A stretch of DNA of 64,000 nucleotides from Alcanivorax sp. REN37 (GCF_041102775.1 NZ_JBGCUO010000001.1:1984001-2048000), one strand, 5' to 3'; positions 23,773-32,908 are shown, counted from the stretch's first letter. Translations and numbers: made by a program. The notes: generated by a model not told the origin, from the sequence alone.

Positions 23773-25274
23773 ACAACCGTCCGCCGCCGCTGTGGTTGGC
23801 GCTGCGATTACCGCACTGGGGGCTAGAGGTACTGCCCGCCCTGGCCGGCCCCCAGGCGTTGGCCGATCCACGCCACATCCTGCTCACTAACGCCGCCGCC
23901 AGCGCCGCAGGGATCCGCCCCGGTATGCAGCGCGGGCAAGCGCTGGCGTTGTGCGACGGCCTGCAATTGCGGCAGCGTGATCCAGCCCGTGAGCAACGCC
24001 GCTTGCAGCGGCTGGCCCGCCAGCTTCAGTGCTTCACCCCGCAGGTATGCCTACCCGCCGCTCACCCGCTGGATGACGACCGGCTCGACCAACCTTGGCA
24101 GCTGTGGCTGGAACTGGGCGGCTGTCTGCGCCTGTTCGGTGGCGCCGAAGCCTTGCTGGTGGAGTTGCTGGCCCAGCTGAGCCAATCCGGTCACCACTGG
24201 CAGGCCGGTCTCGGCCACACTCCACGCGCCGCCCACTGTCTGGCGACAGCACCCTGGTCACTGAGCCTGCAAGCACTCGGCCGCAGTACCCTGCTTGATG
24301 CCCAAGGGCTGCCGCTGGCCGAGGCGCTGCAACCGGCTCTGGCGGCGCTGCCGCTGGCGCAGTTGCCGCTGCACAGTCGCCTGCGCGAAGCACTGACCGC
24401 CCCCGGTTTTCGCACCCTCGGCCAACTGTTGGCGCTGCCCGGCGACAGCCTCGGCCCGCGTTTTGGTGCGCCGCTGCTGGATTGGCTGCAGCGATTGAGC
24501 GGCCAGCAGCCGGACCCACAGCAACCGCTGGCAGCGCTGCCGGTGCTGGTAAAGGAGCAGGAGTTGGACCCGCCACTGACCACGCTGTCGGCGCTGCTGC
24601 CTTGGTGCCAGCGGCTCCTGCAACAATTGATGCGCGACCTGCGCCGCCATCAGGTGCGCACTCGCAGCCTGCGCTGGCGACTGTGGGACCACCTTGGCGA
24701 GGCCCCGGCACTGGTAGTGCGGCGCAGCAGTGCCGACCCGGAACCGGGCGGCTGGTTGCAGCTGACCGAACGGCACCTGGAGCAGCGGATACTGCGGGCG
24801 CCGGTGCTGCGCTTGCGGCTGGAAAGCGGCGCCGCCGAAGCCGGCCCGCCGCTGGCTGACAGTTTATTTCCCGATCCTCACGCAGGTGCCGGCCGTAGTG
24901 CGCTACTGGACCGCCTCGCCACACTGCCGGGATTGTCGTTGCGGCAGTTCCGTCCACAACCGGACCCGCTGCCGGAACTGCTGCAGCAGGCCGACGCGGC
25001 CAGTGCCGAGCACGCCCCCAGCAGCCCTCGCCCGGGCGATCGCGAACTGCCGCTATGGCGCCTGCCAGCCCCGCAACCACTGGCCAGTGACGCCCGCGGC
25101 CGACCGCTGTGGCAGCGCCGCCGGTTGCAGCTGTGGACCCGCGAACGGCGGCTGGCCAGCCATTGGTGGCAACACGCCCAGCAGCGCCAGTACTACCTGG
25201 CACGCAGCCATGACGGTGCCTGGTGTTGGCTGTTCCGCACTGAGCAAGGCTGGTTTCTACATGGTTTTTTCTGA
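23769..25274 (+). CDS. imuB: Y-family polymerase-like protein ImuB
   Basis: 501 residues from GTG 23769, which overlaps the imuA stop; this start gives the family's opening PPPLWLALRLPHWGLE. ImuB is a catalytically dead DinB relative that connects DnaE2 to the beta clamp and ImuA. The expected acidic catalytic residues of active Y-family enzymes are missing in the palm region. Near residue 365 the clamp-binding segment, usually QxxLF-like, reads ADSLF, so the clamp motif looks weakened. An upstream in-frame start would overlap imuA by 165 nt and is not favoured. Confidence 0.92.
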   Translation: MNNRPPPLWLALRLPHWGLEVLPALAGPQALADPRHILLTNAAASAAGIRPGMQRGQALALCDGLQLRQRDPAREQRRLQRLARQLQCFTPQVCLPAAHPLDDDRLDQPWQLWLELGGCLRLFGGAEALLVELLAQLSQSGHHWQAGLGHTPRAAHCLATAPWSLSLQALGRSTLLDAQGLPLAEALQPALAALPLAQLPLHSRLREALTAPGFRTLGQLLALPGDSLGPRFGAPLLDWLQRLSGQQPDPQQPLAALPVLVKEQELDPPLTTLSALLPWCQRLLQQLMRDLRRHQVRTRSLRWRLWDHLGEAPALVVRRSSADPEPGGWLQLTERHLEQRILRAPVLRLRLESGAAEAGPPLADSLFPDPHAGAGRSALLDRLATLPGLSLRQFRPQPDPLPELLQQADAASAEHAPSSPRPGDRELPLWRLPAPQPLASDARGRPLWQRRRLQLWTRERRLASHWWQHAQQRQYYLARSHDGAWCWLFRTEQGWFLHGFF

Positions 25275-25362
25275 GTCGACGCAGCGCCGCTCGATCAATC
25301 GCTATTGATAACCATTCCTATTAATGAAAGGATGCGGTCTCTGCCCTGCTGGACCCCGCACC

Positions 25363-26316
25363 ATGCCTCCTACTCGTTCACGCTGGCCACTGCTGGCGTT
25401 CTACAGCTTGCTGCTCGCTGCCCTGAGCGGCTGCCAAACGCTGCCCAATGCCGCTGACGCACCGCCAGCCGCTGACCGTGCCGCCATTCTCGCCATGGCG
25501 GGCGGCTATCAGGTCAGCTTCCAGTTTCAACAGGATATGGTGTTCGTGCCCGGCAGCATGGCCAGCGACGACTATCACTCCGGCGGCCAGGAGTTGGTGC
25601 TAGTGCTGCGCGATCAACCGGATCACATCGTGTTGCAGCACCTGCTCGTTTCCGGTCGCGGCCACGTCACCAAGCATTGGCGCCAAGAGTGGATTTGGCA
25701 GCCGCAACAGCGTTGGCGCTACCTAGGCGGCTACCGCTGGGCCAACGAGCCGGTGGCGGCGACGGAGGCCGCCGGCCGCTGGCTGCAAACCGTCTGGCAA
25801 GTGGACGACAGCCCCCGCTACGCCGGCCTCGGACGTTGGCAACACGCCCACGGTGTCAGCCAGTGGGTATCGGAAAGCACGCTGCGACCGCTGCCCCGGC
25901 GCGAGCACAGCGTGCGTCAGGATTACGACGCGCTGATCAGCATCAACCGTCATGTGCTCACCGCCGACGGCTGGGTCCACGGCCAGGACAACCTCAAATG
26001 GCAGCAGCAGGCCGACCGGGTCATTGCCCACGAAAGTGGTCTCAACCATTACCGCCGTGATGACCAATTCGACTTCGAACCGGCACAGCGCTACTGGGCA
26101 CAGACCGCGCGCTATTGGGCTGCCGTGCGCGAGCACTGGGCGCAGCTGCTGGCGCAGCGCCCACAGCTGGTGCTGGCGCCCCACGATCCGGTGGAGTTGG
26201 CAGGCTCACACCTGATGGCGCTGTTGATCGACGCCAACGATTTGTCCCACCAACAACTCGACGACGACGCCTTGCGCGCCCGCATCGCGGCGCTGATCGC
26301 CCCTTATTTGCGCTGA
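25363..26316 (+). CDS. DUF6607-like lipoprotein
   Basis: 317 residues from ATG 25363. The N-terminus has two or three basic residues, a hydrophobic core and the lipobox LSGC, so the mature protein begins at that cysteine and should be lipid-anchored. The body shows ILAMAGGYQVSFQF, HSGGQELVLVL, HWRQEWIW and ANEPVAAT, a pattern I associate with the DUF6607 family, of unknown function. An in-frame ATG at 25324 is possible but spoils the signal peptide. It ends 87 bp before the sterol-desaturase-family gene, which converges on it. Confidence 0.7.
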   Translation: MPPTRSRWPLLAFYSLLLAALSGCQTLPNAADAPPAADRAAILAMAGGYQVSFQFQQDMVFVPGSMASDDYHSGGQELVLVLRDQPDHIVLQHLLVSGRGHVTKHWRQEWIWQPQQRWRYLGGYRWANEPVAATEAAGRWLQTVWQVDDSPRYAGLGRWQHAHGVSQWVSESTLRPLPRREHSVRQDYDALISINRHVLTADGWVHGQDNLKWQQQADRVIAHESGLNHYRRDDQFDFEPAQRYWAQTARYWAAVREHWAQLLAQRPQLVLAPHDPVELAGSHLMALLIDANDLSHQQLDDDALRARIAALIAPYLR

Positions 26317-26348
26317 ATACTGGTCTGGCCGGATGCGCGCCCGGCCAT

Positions 26349-26380
26349 AAAAAAACGCCGGAGAGCAGCCCTCTCCGGCG
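26349..26380 (-). terminator. Terminator of the sterol-desaturase-family gene
   Basis: Ten perfect pairs (CGCCGGAGAG at 26356-26365 with 26371-26380, loop of 5) followed on the minus strand by TTTTTTTATGG. On the plus strand it may also stop readthrough from the lipoprotein gene. Confidence 0.85.
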
Positions 26381-26402
26381 CCTGTATTTCTCAGCGACCC
26401 AT

Positions 26403-27338
26403 TCAGCGCTCGCGCTTGGTCTCCGGCCGTTCCCACTCCGGCGCACGCCACAAATGCTGCAAGCGTTGCCACAGGCTGCCGGGACGCGCCATGTCGCGGA
26501 ACATGGCTTGGTATTCATGCGTCCACATGGTCAGGAAACCGTCGTTGGCCGGCGGCCGGGTGACGCCGTAATGCAGTTCGCCCTTGCCGCGCTCATCCAC
26601 AAAGCTGCCAAACAGGCGGTCCCAAATGATGAACACGCCCGCATAGTTGCTGTCGATGCACTCGCGGTTGCGGCCGTGGTGCACGCGGTGGTGGCTGGGG
26701 GTGTTCATGATCCATTCCACCGGCGCCGGCAGTCGCTTCACCAGCGTGGTGTGGATGAAAAACTGGTACACCAGCGACAGCGCATAGCACACCCCGATCC
26801 AGACTGGGTTGAACCCAAGCAGCGCCATCGGCATGAAGAACAGCCCGTAACCGATGAACACGTTGAGCGCGCTCTGGCGCATGGCGGTGGAGAAGTTCAT
26901 GCGCTCGGAGGAGTGGTGCACCACGTGGGCGGCCCAGAACCAGCGCACCCGGTGGCTGGCGCGGTGCAGCCAGTAATAGGTGAAATCCACCAGCACAAAG
27001 GTGGCGAGCGCGGTCCAGACCGTCAGCTTCAATTCGAACAGACGGTAGTGGTACGCGAACGCGTACAGCGGAAATACCAACAGACCGGCAAACAACAGCT
27101 CGGTGGTCTGATAGCCGGCGCCGAGCATGAAGTTGCGCACCGCCTCGCGCAGGTTAAAGCGCGCCGGGTCATGTTTGATGCGCCGGTATTCCAGCAGCGT
27201 GATGCCGATGAAGACCGGCGTGGCAATGGCGAAAATCAGCTGGCGCAGGTCCAGTGCCATCCATGCCGGCGCCAACGCCAGCAGTTCCAGCACGCCGCTG
27301 CTAGCCAGCACGTCCTCGAACATGGTGATCAGTGACAT
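26403..27338 (-). CDS. Sterol desaturase / fatty-acid hydroxylase superfamily membrane protein
   Basis: 311 residues from ATG 27338 (GGGAG upstream). A di-iron membrane enzyme with four to five helices and the three histidine boxes of the superfamily: WLHRASH, HVVHHSSE and HHRVHHG. Members hydroxylate or desaturate lipids, sterols, carotenoids or alkyl chains; the length and box spacing resemble the bacterial alkylglycerol/sterol-desaturase-like group, but the substrate is not predictable. Divergent from the AraC regulator with 137 bp between, which holds a matching pair of direct repeats, so the regulator likely controls this gene. Confidence 0.88.
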   Translation of the reverse strand: MSLITMFEDVLASSGVLELLALAPAWMALDLRQLIFAIATPVFIGITLLEYRRIKHDPARFNLREAVRNFMLGAGYQTTELLFAGLLVFPLYAFAYHYRLFELKLTVWTALATFVLVDFTYYWLHRASHRVRWFWAAHVVHHSSERMNFSTAMRQSALNVFIGYGLFFMPMALLGFNPVWIGVCYALSLVYQFFIHTTLVKRLPAPVEWIMNTPSHHRVHHGRNRECIDSNYAGVFIIWDRLFGSFVDERGKGELHYGVTRPPANDGFLTMWTHEYQAMFRDMARPGSLWQRLQHLWRAPEWERPETKRER

Positions 27339-27423
27339 CTCATTCTCCCAATGAAGCCGTACGGCGGGCACGCCCGTACCGCGCCGTGATGCACCGATTG
27401 TTGCCCTCGGCCGCGGGAGTTGA

Positions 27424-27461
27424 TTGACTATCGACGCCACCTTTTTGACTATCTACGCCAC
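27424..27461. promoter_or_regulatory. Direct repeats between sterol-desaturase-family and AraC genes: candidate AraC operator
   Basis: TTGACTATCGACGCCAC (27424-27440) and TTGACTATCTACGCCAC (27445-27461) are 17-bp direct repeats with one mismatch and a 21-bp period, i.e. two helical turns on the same face, the geometry of AraC-type half-sites. A partial GACTAT at 27472 runs into the regulator's start codon. Confidence 0.75.
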
Positions 27462-27475
27462 AGGGCACTCCGACT

Positions 27476-28477
27476 ATGCTTATTCGCGTCACCGGCGCCT
27501 GGATCAGCCTGCTGCTGGACTGGCTCGACCAACAACGACTGCCGGCACCGGCCCTGCGGGCAGCAGTGCTGCAACGGGTGGCAGACGATGTGGTGCCAGT
27601 AGAGTTCTGGCGTGATTGCCTCGAACAAGCGGTGGCGCTGCGCCCGGCGCAACCGGCCCCGGAGCTGTCGATCGGCGCCTGCATCCAGCCGCGCCATGTG
27701 GGCGTGCTCGGTTATTTGGTGCTGGCCACCCACACCCTTGGCGAGGCGATGTGGGCCTACAAGCGCTACGAAAAGCTGTTCTACGGTCTGGACGTGGCGG
27801 AAATGGTCAGCGACGGCGAACACGCCGAACTGCACTGGCCCAAACACCTCACCGGCGGCCTCGGCCAACGGGCGGACGGCGCCGCCATTGCCGCCATGCT
27901 CAGTTTCCTACGCCGCCAGCTACCGGAGCTGCCGCCGCCGACTTCAGTGCATTTCATCGGTCAGGCGGACGCCGAGGCGCAAGCCGCGTACAGCGGGTTC
28001 TTCCGCTGCCCAGTGCATTTTGGCGATGACCATGTACGGGTGCGCTACCCGGTGGCGTTGCTGGCCCAGCCCATGCCGCTGCGCGACCCGGCGCTGAAAG
28101 CGATCCTCGACCGCCAAGCGCAAGCGCTGCTGGAAACGCTACCCGACACCGACCCCATGGATGCCGCCCTGCGCAGTGCACTGCCGCGTTTTTTGACCGA
28201 GGGTGAGGCGCGTTTGGAGGTGATCGCCGCCGCCCTGCACCGCTCGCCACGCACCTTGCAGCGGCGGTTGGCGGAGCGTGGTCTGACCTGGCAACAGTTC
28301 CTCGATCAGGCGCGCGCGCGGCTGGCGCTGGATTACCTGGCCGACCCAGGGCTGTCACTCAGCGACGTGGCGCTGCTGCTGGGGTTTTCCGAACAGAGCG
28401 CGTTTAGCCGCGCCTTCAAGCGCTGGTATCAACGCACTCCGGGTGCGTTCCGCCGCGCCCGCCAGTTACGCCCCTGA
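27476..28477 (+). CDS. AraC-family transcriptional regulator (arabinose-binding-like N domain)
   Basis: 333 residues. An N-terminal effector domain of the type seen in OruR and other Pseudomonas regulators (YLVLATHTLGEAMWAYKRYEKLF), and two C-terminal helix-turn-helix units (residues about 235-330): LEVIAAALHRSPRTLQRRLAERG and LSDVALLLGFSEQSAFSRAFKR are the core motifs. The start at 27476 overlaps a partial repeat of the operator, allowing autoregulation. Likely activates the divergent membrane enzyme gene in response to a lipid or small hydrophobic compound; the inducer is unknown. Confidence 0.88.
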   Translation: MLIRVTGAWISLLLDWLDQQRLPAPALRAAVLQRVADDVVPVEFWRDCLEQAVALRPAQPAPELSIGACIQPRHVGVLGYLVLATHTLGEAMWAYKRYEKLFYGLDVAEMVSDGEHAELHWPKHLTGGLGQRADGAAIAAMLSFLRRQLPELPPPTSVHFIGQADAEAQAAYSGFFRCPVHFGDDHVRVRYPVALLAQPMPLRDPALKAILDRQAQALLETLPDTDPMDAALRSALPRFLTEGEARLEVIAAALHRSPRTLQRRLAERGLTWQQFLDQARARLALDYLADPGLSLSDVALLLGFSEQSAFSRAFKRWYQRTPGAFRRARQLRP

Positions 28478-28561
28478 TCGCCACCGGATGCAGGCTGGCA
28501 GCGTTTATTTGCCACCCGGCGCCGCTATGCTGGGCACCGATCTGATGCGGAGTTTCAATCC

Positions 28562-29605
28562 ATGACAGCCTCGCCCTACGCCACCGATGACGCCCGCTGG
28601 CAAGCGGTGCAGCAGCGTAACGCCGACGCCGACGGCCATTTCGTGTATGCCGTGCTCAGCAGCGGTTGTTACGCCCAGCCGAGCGCCGGCGGCCGCCGAC
28701 CCCGGCGCGACAACGTGGTGTTTTTTGATACTGCTGCCGAAGCTGAGGCGGCCGGCTACCGGGCCCGTCATCACCCTGATCACAGTGCCGCCATCGCCGC
28801 CGCCTGCCGCGCGCTCGACCACGCCGAGCCGCCCAGCGTGGCGCAGTTGGCGCACCGGGCGGGCTTGAGCGAGGCGCAATTTCTGCGCCAGTTTCGCGCC
28901 CATACTGGACTCACCCCACGCGCTTATAGCGCGGTCAGCCGCGCCCAACGTTTGCAGCACAGCCTCAGCACGCCCCACGCGCGCACCATTGATGCGCTGG
29001 CCGAGGCCGGTTTCAGCGCCAGCGGCCACGTTTACCAGCACGCCGGCGCCTGGCTGGGCATGCCGGTGGGCAGCTACCGACGCGGCGGCCACGGCCAGCA
29101 GATCCGCTTTGCGGTGGCCGACTGCCCGCTGGGCGCGCTGCTGGTGGCCGCCACCGAACGCGGGCTGTGCGCGCTCTATCTGGGCGATGACGCGGGCGAG
29201 CTGGTGCGGGCCCTGGAAGACCAGTTTCCCGATGCCGCCCTGCACGGCGATGACCAGCAATTTGCCAGCACCTTCGCCACCCTGATCGGCTGGCTGGAGG
29301 ACCCGCGCCGGGCGTTGGCGCTGCCGCTGGACCTGCAAGGCACCGCGTTCCAGAAACGGGTCTGGCAGGCCTTGCAGCAAATCCCGCTCGGCACCACCGT
29401 CAGCTACAGCGAGCTCGCCGCCCAACTCGGCCAGCCCTCCGCCACCCGCGCCGTGGCCCGCGCCTGCGCCACCAACAAGGTGGCGTTGGCGGTGCCCTGC
29501 CATCGGGTGGTGCGCCAGGACGGCAGCCTGTCCGGCTACCGCTGGGGCATCGAGCGCAAACGGGAGTTACTGCAACGGGAAGCCGCCGCCACGGACGAGG
29601 ACTGA
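28562..29605 (+). CDS. ada: Ada-like protein: degenerate zinc domain, AraC HTH, active O6-methylguanine methyltransferase
   Basis: 347 residues with the domain order of E. coli Ada: N-terminal Ada domain (1-75), AraC-type helix-turn-helix (about 85-165) and methyltransferase (about 180-340). The C-terminal acceptor is intact: AVPCHRVV with C313, so alkyl groups on O6-guanine can be repaired. In the N-domain, the four zinc cysteines of E. coli (38, 42, 69, 72) are A38, A42, R69 and P72; only a displaced C36 remains. The domain cannot bind zinc or accept phosphotriester methyl groups in the usual way, so methylation-triggered induction should be lost. AraC HTH residues look normal. No Ada box was recognised upstream. 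Confidence 0.85.
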   Translation: MTASPYATDDARWQAVQQRNADADGHFVYAVLSSGCYAQPSAGGRRPRRDNVVFFDTAAEAEAAGYRARHHPDHSAAIAAACRALDHAEPPSVAQLAHRAGLSEAQFLRQFRAHTGLTPRAYSAVSRAQRLQHSLSTPHARTIDALAEAGFSASGHVYQHAGAWLGMPVGSYRRGGHGQQIRFAVADCPLGALLVAATERGLCALYLGDDAGELVRALEDQFPDAALHGDDQQFASTFATLIGWLEDPRRALALPLDLQGTAFQKRVWQALQQIPLGTTVSYSELAAQLGQPSATRAVARACATNKVALAVPCHRVVRQDGSLSGYRWGIERKRELLQREAAATDED

Positions 29606-30732
29606 GGGCCGGTTAGCAGCAAAGCTCTATTGGACAGGACACCGGCAGCATGCAGCCGCTACCAGTGAGGCGCGCCCGACACTGGCAGCACCTCCTTAGC
29701 GCTGCCCGGCCAGCAGCAATACGCTTTAACAGCAGCCTGTCTAGCTTCCGTGGGGCGGTCGAGCAGCAGAGGGAATGATGGCCGCCGCACGGCGGAAAAC
29801 AGCACTCAACCTGGGCTTGCGGCGGCAGTGCTGCTGGGGGAAGAAGCTCAAGGCGCTGCGTGCGATAGCAACCGCCCCACCGATCACTTGCTCTCGATAA
29901 CCAGCCAGCAATCAAACAGCTGCCGCTTCGGTGACTGTCGGGCCATGGAGTGCGAGCGGAAATGGGGAGCAGCAGCGCGAAACTGAACACCAGCTCGCGG
30001 CAGCAGCGCTGAGGGGAAGAAGCCTAAAGCGAGCCTGTGATAGCAACCGCCCCAGCGATCGACTGGCCTTGGCGATGCCCGGCCAACAGGCGCTCCACTA
30101 AACAGCTACCGCTCCAGTCACTGCTGGGCCATCGGATGCAAGCGAAAATGGGGGGCGTCGCACGGCGGAAAACAGCACTCAACCTGGGTTTGTGGCGGCT
30201 GTGCTGCTGGGGAAGCACCCTTTATTACCGCACGCTGCACGGCGTCTATAACCTAGGTGCCACCGATAACCTGACATCGGTGGTGCTGGCCTAACGGGTG
30301 GTAGAGCAACACCGCAGCCGGTGCCCTGCAGCAGCAGTTTGAGGTGGACATGGCATTGCGCGGCGTGAAGTTATCGCCCCAGAAAAGGGAACAACGTCGT
30401 TTTAAGGTGGGGCGGCACTACCGAGCAAGCAGCCAGCACCCACTGAGGGCTGAACCTGATTGAGCTCTGGCTGGCTCGGCCCACTCCGCGAACAGTCGTC
30501 CAACTCGGTCTGGCCCTGCGCGGTCCGACGCCACCAGGCGAAGATCGGCGCGGCGGCCCGGTTGGTGCGCCGGCACCCGCCTCTCAAACCGCGCACAGCC
30601 CGTTTGCCTCCTTTGAGGCGCGCCTGCCATGTTGGCTCTATCCCCTCAACGGTCCATTACCCGGACCTAGTGCCCCCAGCGAACGCTCCAACCACTCTCA
30701 GTCCGCCCGGCGCCGACCGAGAGCCGCTCGGC
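29606..30732. other. Gene-free region of 1.1 kb
   Basis: No credible coding sequence on either strand: the open frames are short and have no recognisable domains. The region holds the diverged tandem repeats described separately (29700-30213), and 30214-30732 shows nothing I can name. One plus-strand frame ending at 30294 has a natural-looking tail (LGATDNLTSVVLA) that might be a relic of a gene, but the evidence is thin. Confidence 0.5.
29700..30213. repeat. Diverged tandem repeats, period about 186 bp
   Basis: A block beginning GCACGGCGGAAAACAGCACT at 29787 recurs nearly unchanged at 30160 (3-4 differences in 55 bp) and in diverged form at 29975, giving a period of 185-188 bp. Linking segments (GATAGCAACCGCCCC near 29870 and near 30040; TGCCCGGCCA near 29703 and 30077) repeat in register. 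About three units. Confidence 0.75.
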
Positions 30733-31455
30733 TCACTCCACTTCTAGTCCCGGCGCCTGCTTCACCGCCGCCCCAGTGGCGGGCGGTGCGGAGGCTGGGT
30801 CTTTGGCGCTGTCAGCAGTGGCTTGTCTGGCGGCAGCCGCAGCCTGCTTGGCGGCGCGGCGGGCAGCGGCTTCGATCGCCGGCTCACCGGTGGTGGGACG
30901 CGCCGCAGCCATGCCCTCCGGCAATGGCCCCACCGCCACCAGTGCGGCACGGCCACTGGCGGTCAGCTTCACTTCCGCCAACCCGCCCTGCATCAGATCA
31001 CGTTCCAGCGCCAGCGCTTTGTCCAGCGGCGCAAACCAAGCTTCGATGCCGTACTCCACCGTCATCCAATCGCCGCCCCAGTGATGGCGCACACGGCCGC
31101 GAATCACCGGGCCAGCTGCTGGCGCGGTCAGACTCAATGCTACCGGCTGAGCAATGCCGTGCTCATCCACCGCCAGTGACAGGTAAACACGCGCGCCATC
31201 ACGCAGCGGGTCCTGGTCAGCATTGAGCAGGCTGGGCGACAACTGGGAAATGTCGTATTGCAGGCGTGCGTAGTTGCCACGGAACAAGTCGCGCGGATCA
31301 CGCGGCTGCATGCGCAGTGTGACGGATTCGCCCACCCACAGCGGGTACTGCGCCAGCAGGTATTCCCCCACCAACACCGACAGCTGGCCGAGCAGCGCCA
31401 GCGCCAGCAGCCACACCCGCCAGTTCCACGGCGAGGTTGTTATCACGCGACTCAT
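30733..31455 (-). CDS. GDYXXLXY-type membrane-anchored protein
   Basis: 240 residues from ATG 31455, overlapping the DUF2157 gene stop by 4 nt (ATGA). A single N-terminal hydrophobic helix (about residues 13-33) anchors it. RDLFRGNYARLQYDIS matches the GDYxxLxY motif that names the family (here GNYARLQY), and a second typical stretch is LSLAVDEHG. The C-terminal 60 residues are a low-complexity Ala/Lys-rich tail (AAARRAAKQAAAAARQ), probably disordered. In other bacteria the two genes occur together as here. Function unknown; an envelope role is inferred from location and topology. Confidence 0.78.
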   Translation of the reverse strand: MSRVITTSPWNWRVWLLALALLGQLSVLVGEYLLAQYPLWVGESVTLRMQPRDPRDLFRGNYARLQYDISQLSPSLLNADQDPLRDGARVYLSLAVDEHGIAQPVALSLTAPAAGPVIRGRVRHHWGGDWMTVEYGIEAWFAPLDKALALERDLMQGGLAEVKLTASGRAALVAVGPLPEGMAAARPTTGEPAIEAAARRAAKQAAAAARQATADSAKDPASAPPATGAAVKQAPGLEVE

Positions 31456-32741
31456 GGCTGTTGCTCCTGCGGCAGACGGCGCCAGTACCAGGCGGCCCCG
31501 GCCAGCACACCGGCGGCCACGACGAACAGCAACGCCGAGGTCAGATAGTCGCCGATCAATTCCACATAGCGGGCCAGCGCCAGCGCCAGCACCAGCAGCA
31601 CGCCGCCATAGAAAGTCAGCCCTTGGCGCCGCTGCACGCCTTCGCGGATCAGCAGAATGCCGGCAGCCAAAGCCAACAAGTTCATCACCAGCGCCAGCAA
31701 CTGTTCTCGCTGCTGGCTTGCCACCGTCAGGCCGCCCCACAGCAGCAGCGCCACCAGGGCGCCCCCTCCGAGTACCCGCCAACGCACGTACGCCGGCATG
31801 CGCGGACTCAGTGCCAGCGCCACCAGTAGCGACAGCGCGAGCGCCCCCTGCTGGGCAGTGAAACGGCCGTTTTCCCAGTACCAGGCCGCTTGCCAGGCAT
31901 CAACAAAGCTGAATACCAACGCCACTCCAGCGGCCACCAAAGTCGACAGCGCCAGTATCAGCCGGCTGTCGGCACGGCGGAACGGCAGCCGGTGCTCGGC
32001 CGCCATGCCGTACAGCGCCGCCGGCAGCGGCATCAAGCACAGCATCATCAGCACCACATGGTCGCCGCGCGGTGAACTGCTGCCGGTGGCCACCAGCAGC
32101 AACGCCGCCAGCCACCATAGCAATCCGCTCCAGGCCGCTAGCAACAGCAGCGGCTGGCGCCGGCACCAGACACATTGATAGAGCGCTGCGGCGGCAAACA
32201 AGCCGTAGCAAAGTGGGAAGCTGTAATTCCATTCGCTGCCGGCCCACAACGTCGCCAGCAGCAGCTGCACGCCATGCAACAGGCGACTGCGGCTCAGCAG
32301 CGCCACCGGCAGCACGCCCAGCGCCCACCACAACAGGCCGTCGGGGAAATGCTCACCAAGGTGATAAATCTGCGCCACCAGCATGATGCTGGCGCCGTAG
32401 CTGATGGCGCCAGCCAGCCACCAGCCCACCGCTTGGTGACGCGCGCCAGCCAGCCAGCGCCACAGGCCGGCGCCGTTGAGCGCTGCCGTGAGCGTCCACA
32501 GCGCCAACATGCGCGGCATGCGCGGCCACTGGTCCCAGTTGTGACCGATCACCAAAAACAGCGCCGCGCCAAGGCACAGCACCGCCAGTAGCGCTAAGGC
32601 GCGCACGCCGCCCTGTCCGTGATGTGGCAGCGGGTAGCGAGCTGCCAGCGCCTGAGCCTGGTCGGCACTGACCAAACCGTCCTGCACCCAGCCTGGCAAC
32701 TGCTGCTGCAGATCGCGCCCGAATGTGCGATGCACCGTCAT
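31452..32741 (-). CDS. DUF2157 integral membrane protein
   Basis: 429 residues. The N-terminal 40 residues are soluble (LPGWVQDGLVSADQAQALAARY, the DUF2157 opening), followed by about a dozen hydrophobic helices with small loops rich in Trp. No catalytic motif is visible. It is the upstream member of the pair with the GDYxxLxY gene. The family has no established function; co-occurrence of the two suggests a joint inner-membrane complex. Confidence 0.82.
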   Translation of the reverse strand: MTVHRTFGRDLQQQLPGWVQDGLVSADQAQALAARYPLPHHGQGGVRALALLAVLCLGAALFLVIGHNWDQWPRMPRMLALWTLTAALNGAGLWRWLAGARHQAVGWWLAGAISYGASIMLVAQIYHLGEHFPDGLLWWALGVLPVALLSRSRLLHGVQLLLATLWAGSEWNYSFPLCYGLFAAAALYQCVWCRRQPLLLLAAWSGLLWWLAALLLVATGSSSPRGDHVVLMMLCLMPLPAALYGMAAEHRLPFRRADSRLILALSTLVAAGVALVFSFVDAWQAAWYWENGRFTAQQGALALSLLVALALSPRMPAYVRWRVLGGGALVALLLWGGLTVASQQREQLLALVMNLLALAAGILLIREGVQRRQGLTFYGGVLLVLALALARYVELIGDYLTSALLFVVAAGVLAGAAWYWRRLPQEQQP

Positions 32742-32908
32742 ACTGTCTCCTCAGTGCGGTGATGCGGTGGCGGCAGTGTGCACCCGGCGCCGGCCGCTGT
32801 CAGCCTACTGCTGCACAAGCGCCAGCCTAGGGCGCACCTGCCAAGGAGCCGGCCGGGCAAAGTCTCTAAGCTGCAGCTTCCTGCTTTCCGCTGCCCGAGG
32901 ATGCCCCG

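Noticed and set aside
28562-29605. Calling the Ada-like gene a pseudogene
   Set aside because: The reading frame is intact and the methyltransferase and HTH domains look functional; only the N-terminal zinc residues are lost.
29613-29990. Minus-strand open frame of 125 codons in the repeat region
   Set aside because: Its sequence follows the tandem repeat, has no natural composition and no ribosome-binding site.
29787-30213. CRISPR-like array
   Set aside because: Repeat units are about 186 bp, diverged, and have no regular short repeats and unique spacers; no cas genes are nearby.
30214-30300. Possible gene relic ending LGATDNLTSVVLA
   Set aside because: Only a dozen residues look natural; there is no recognisable family, so it is not annotated as a pseudogene.
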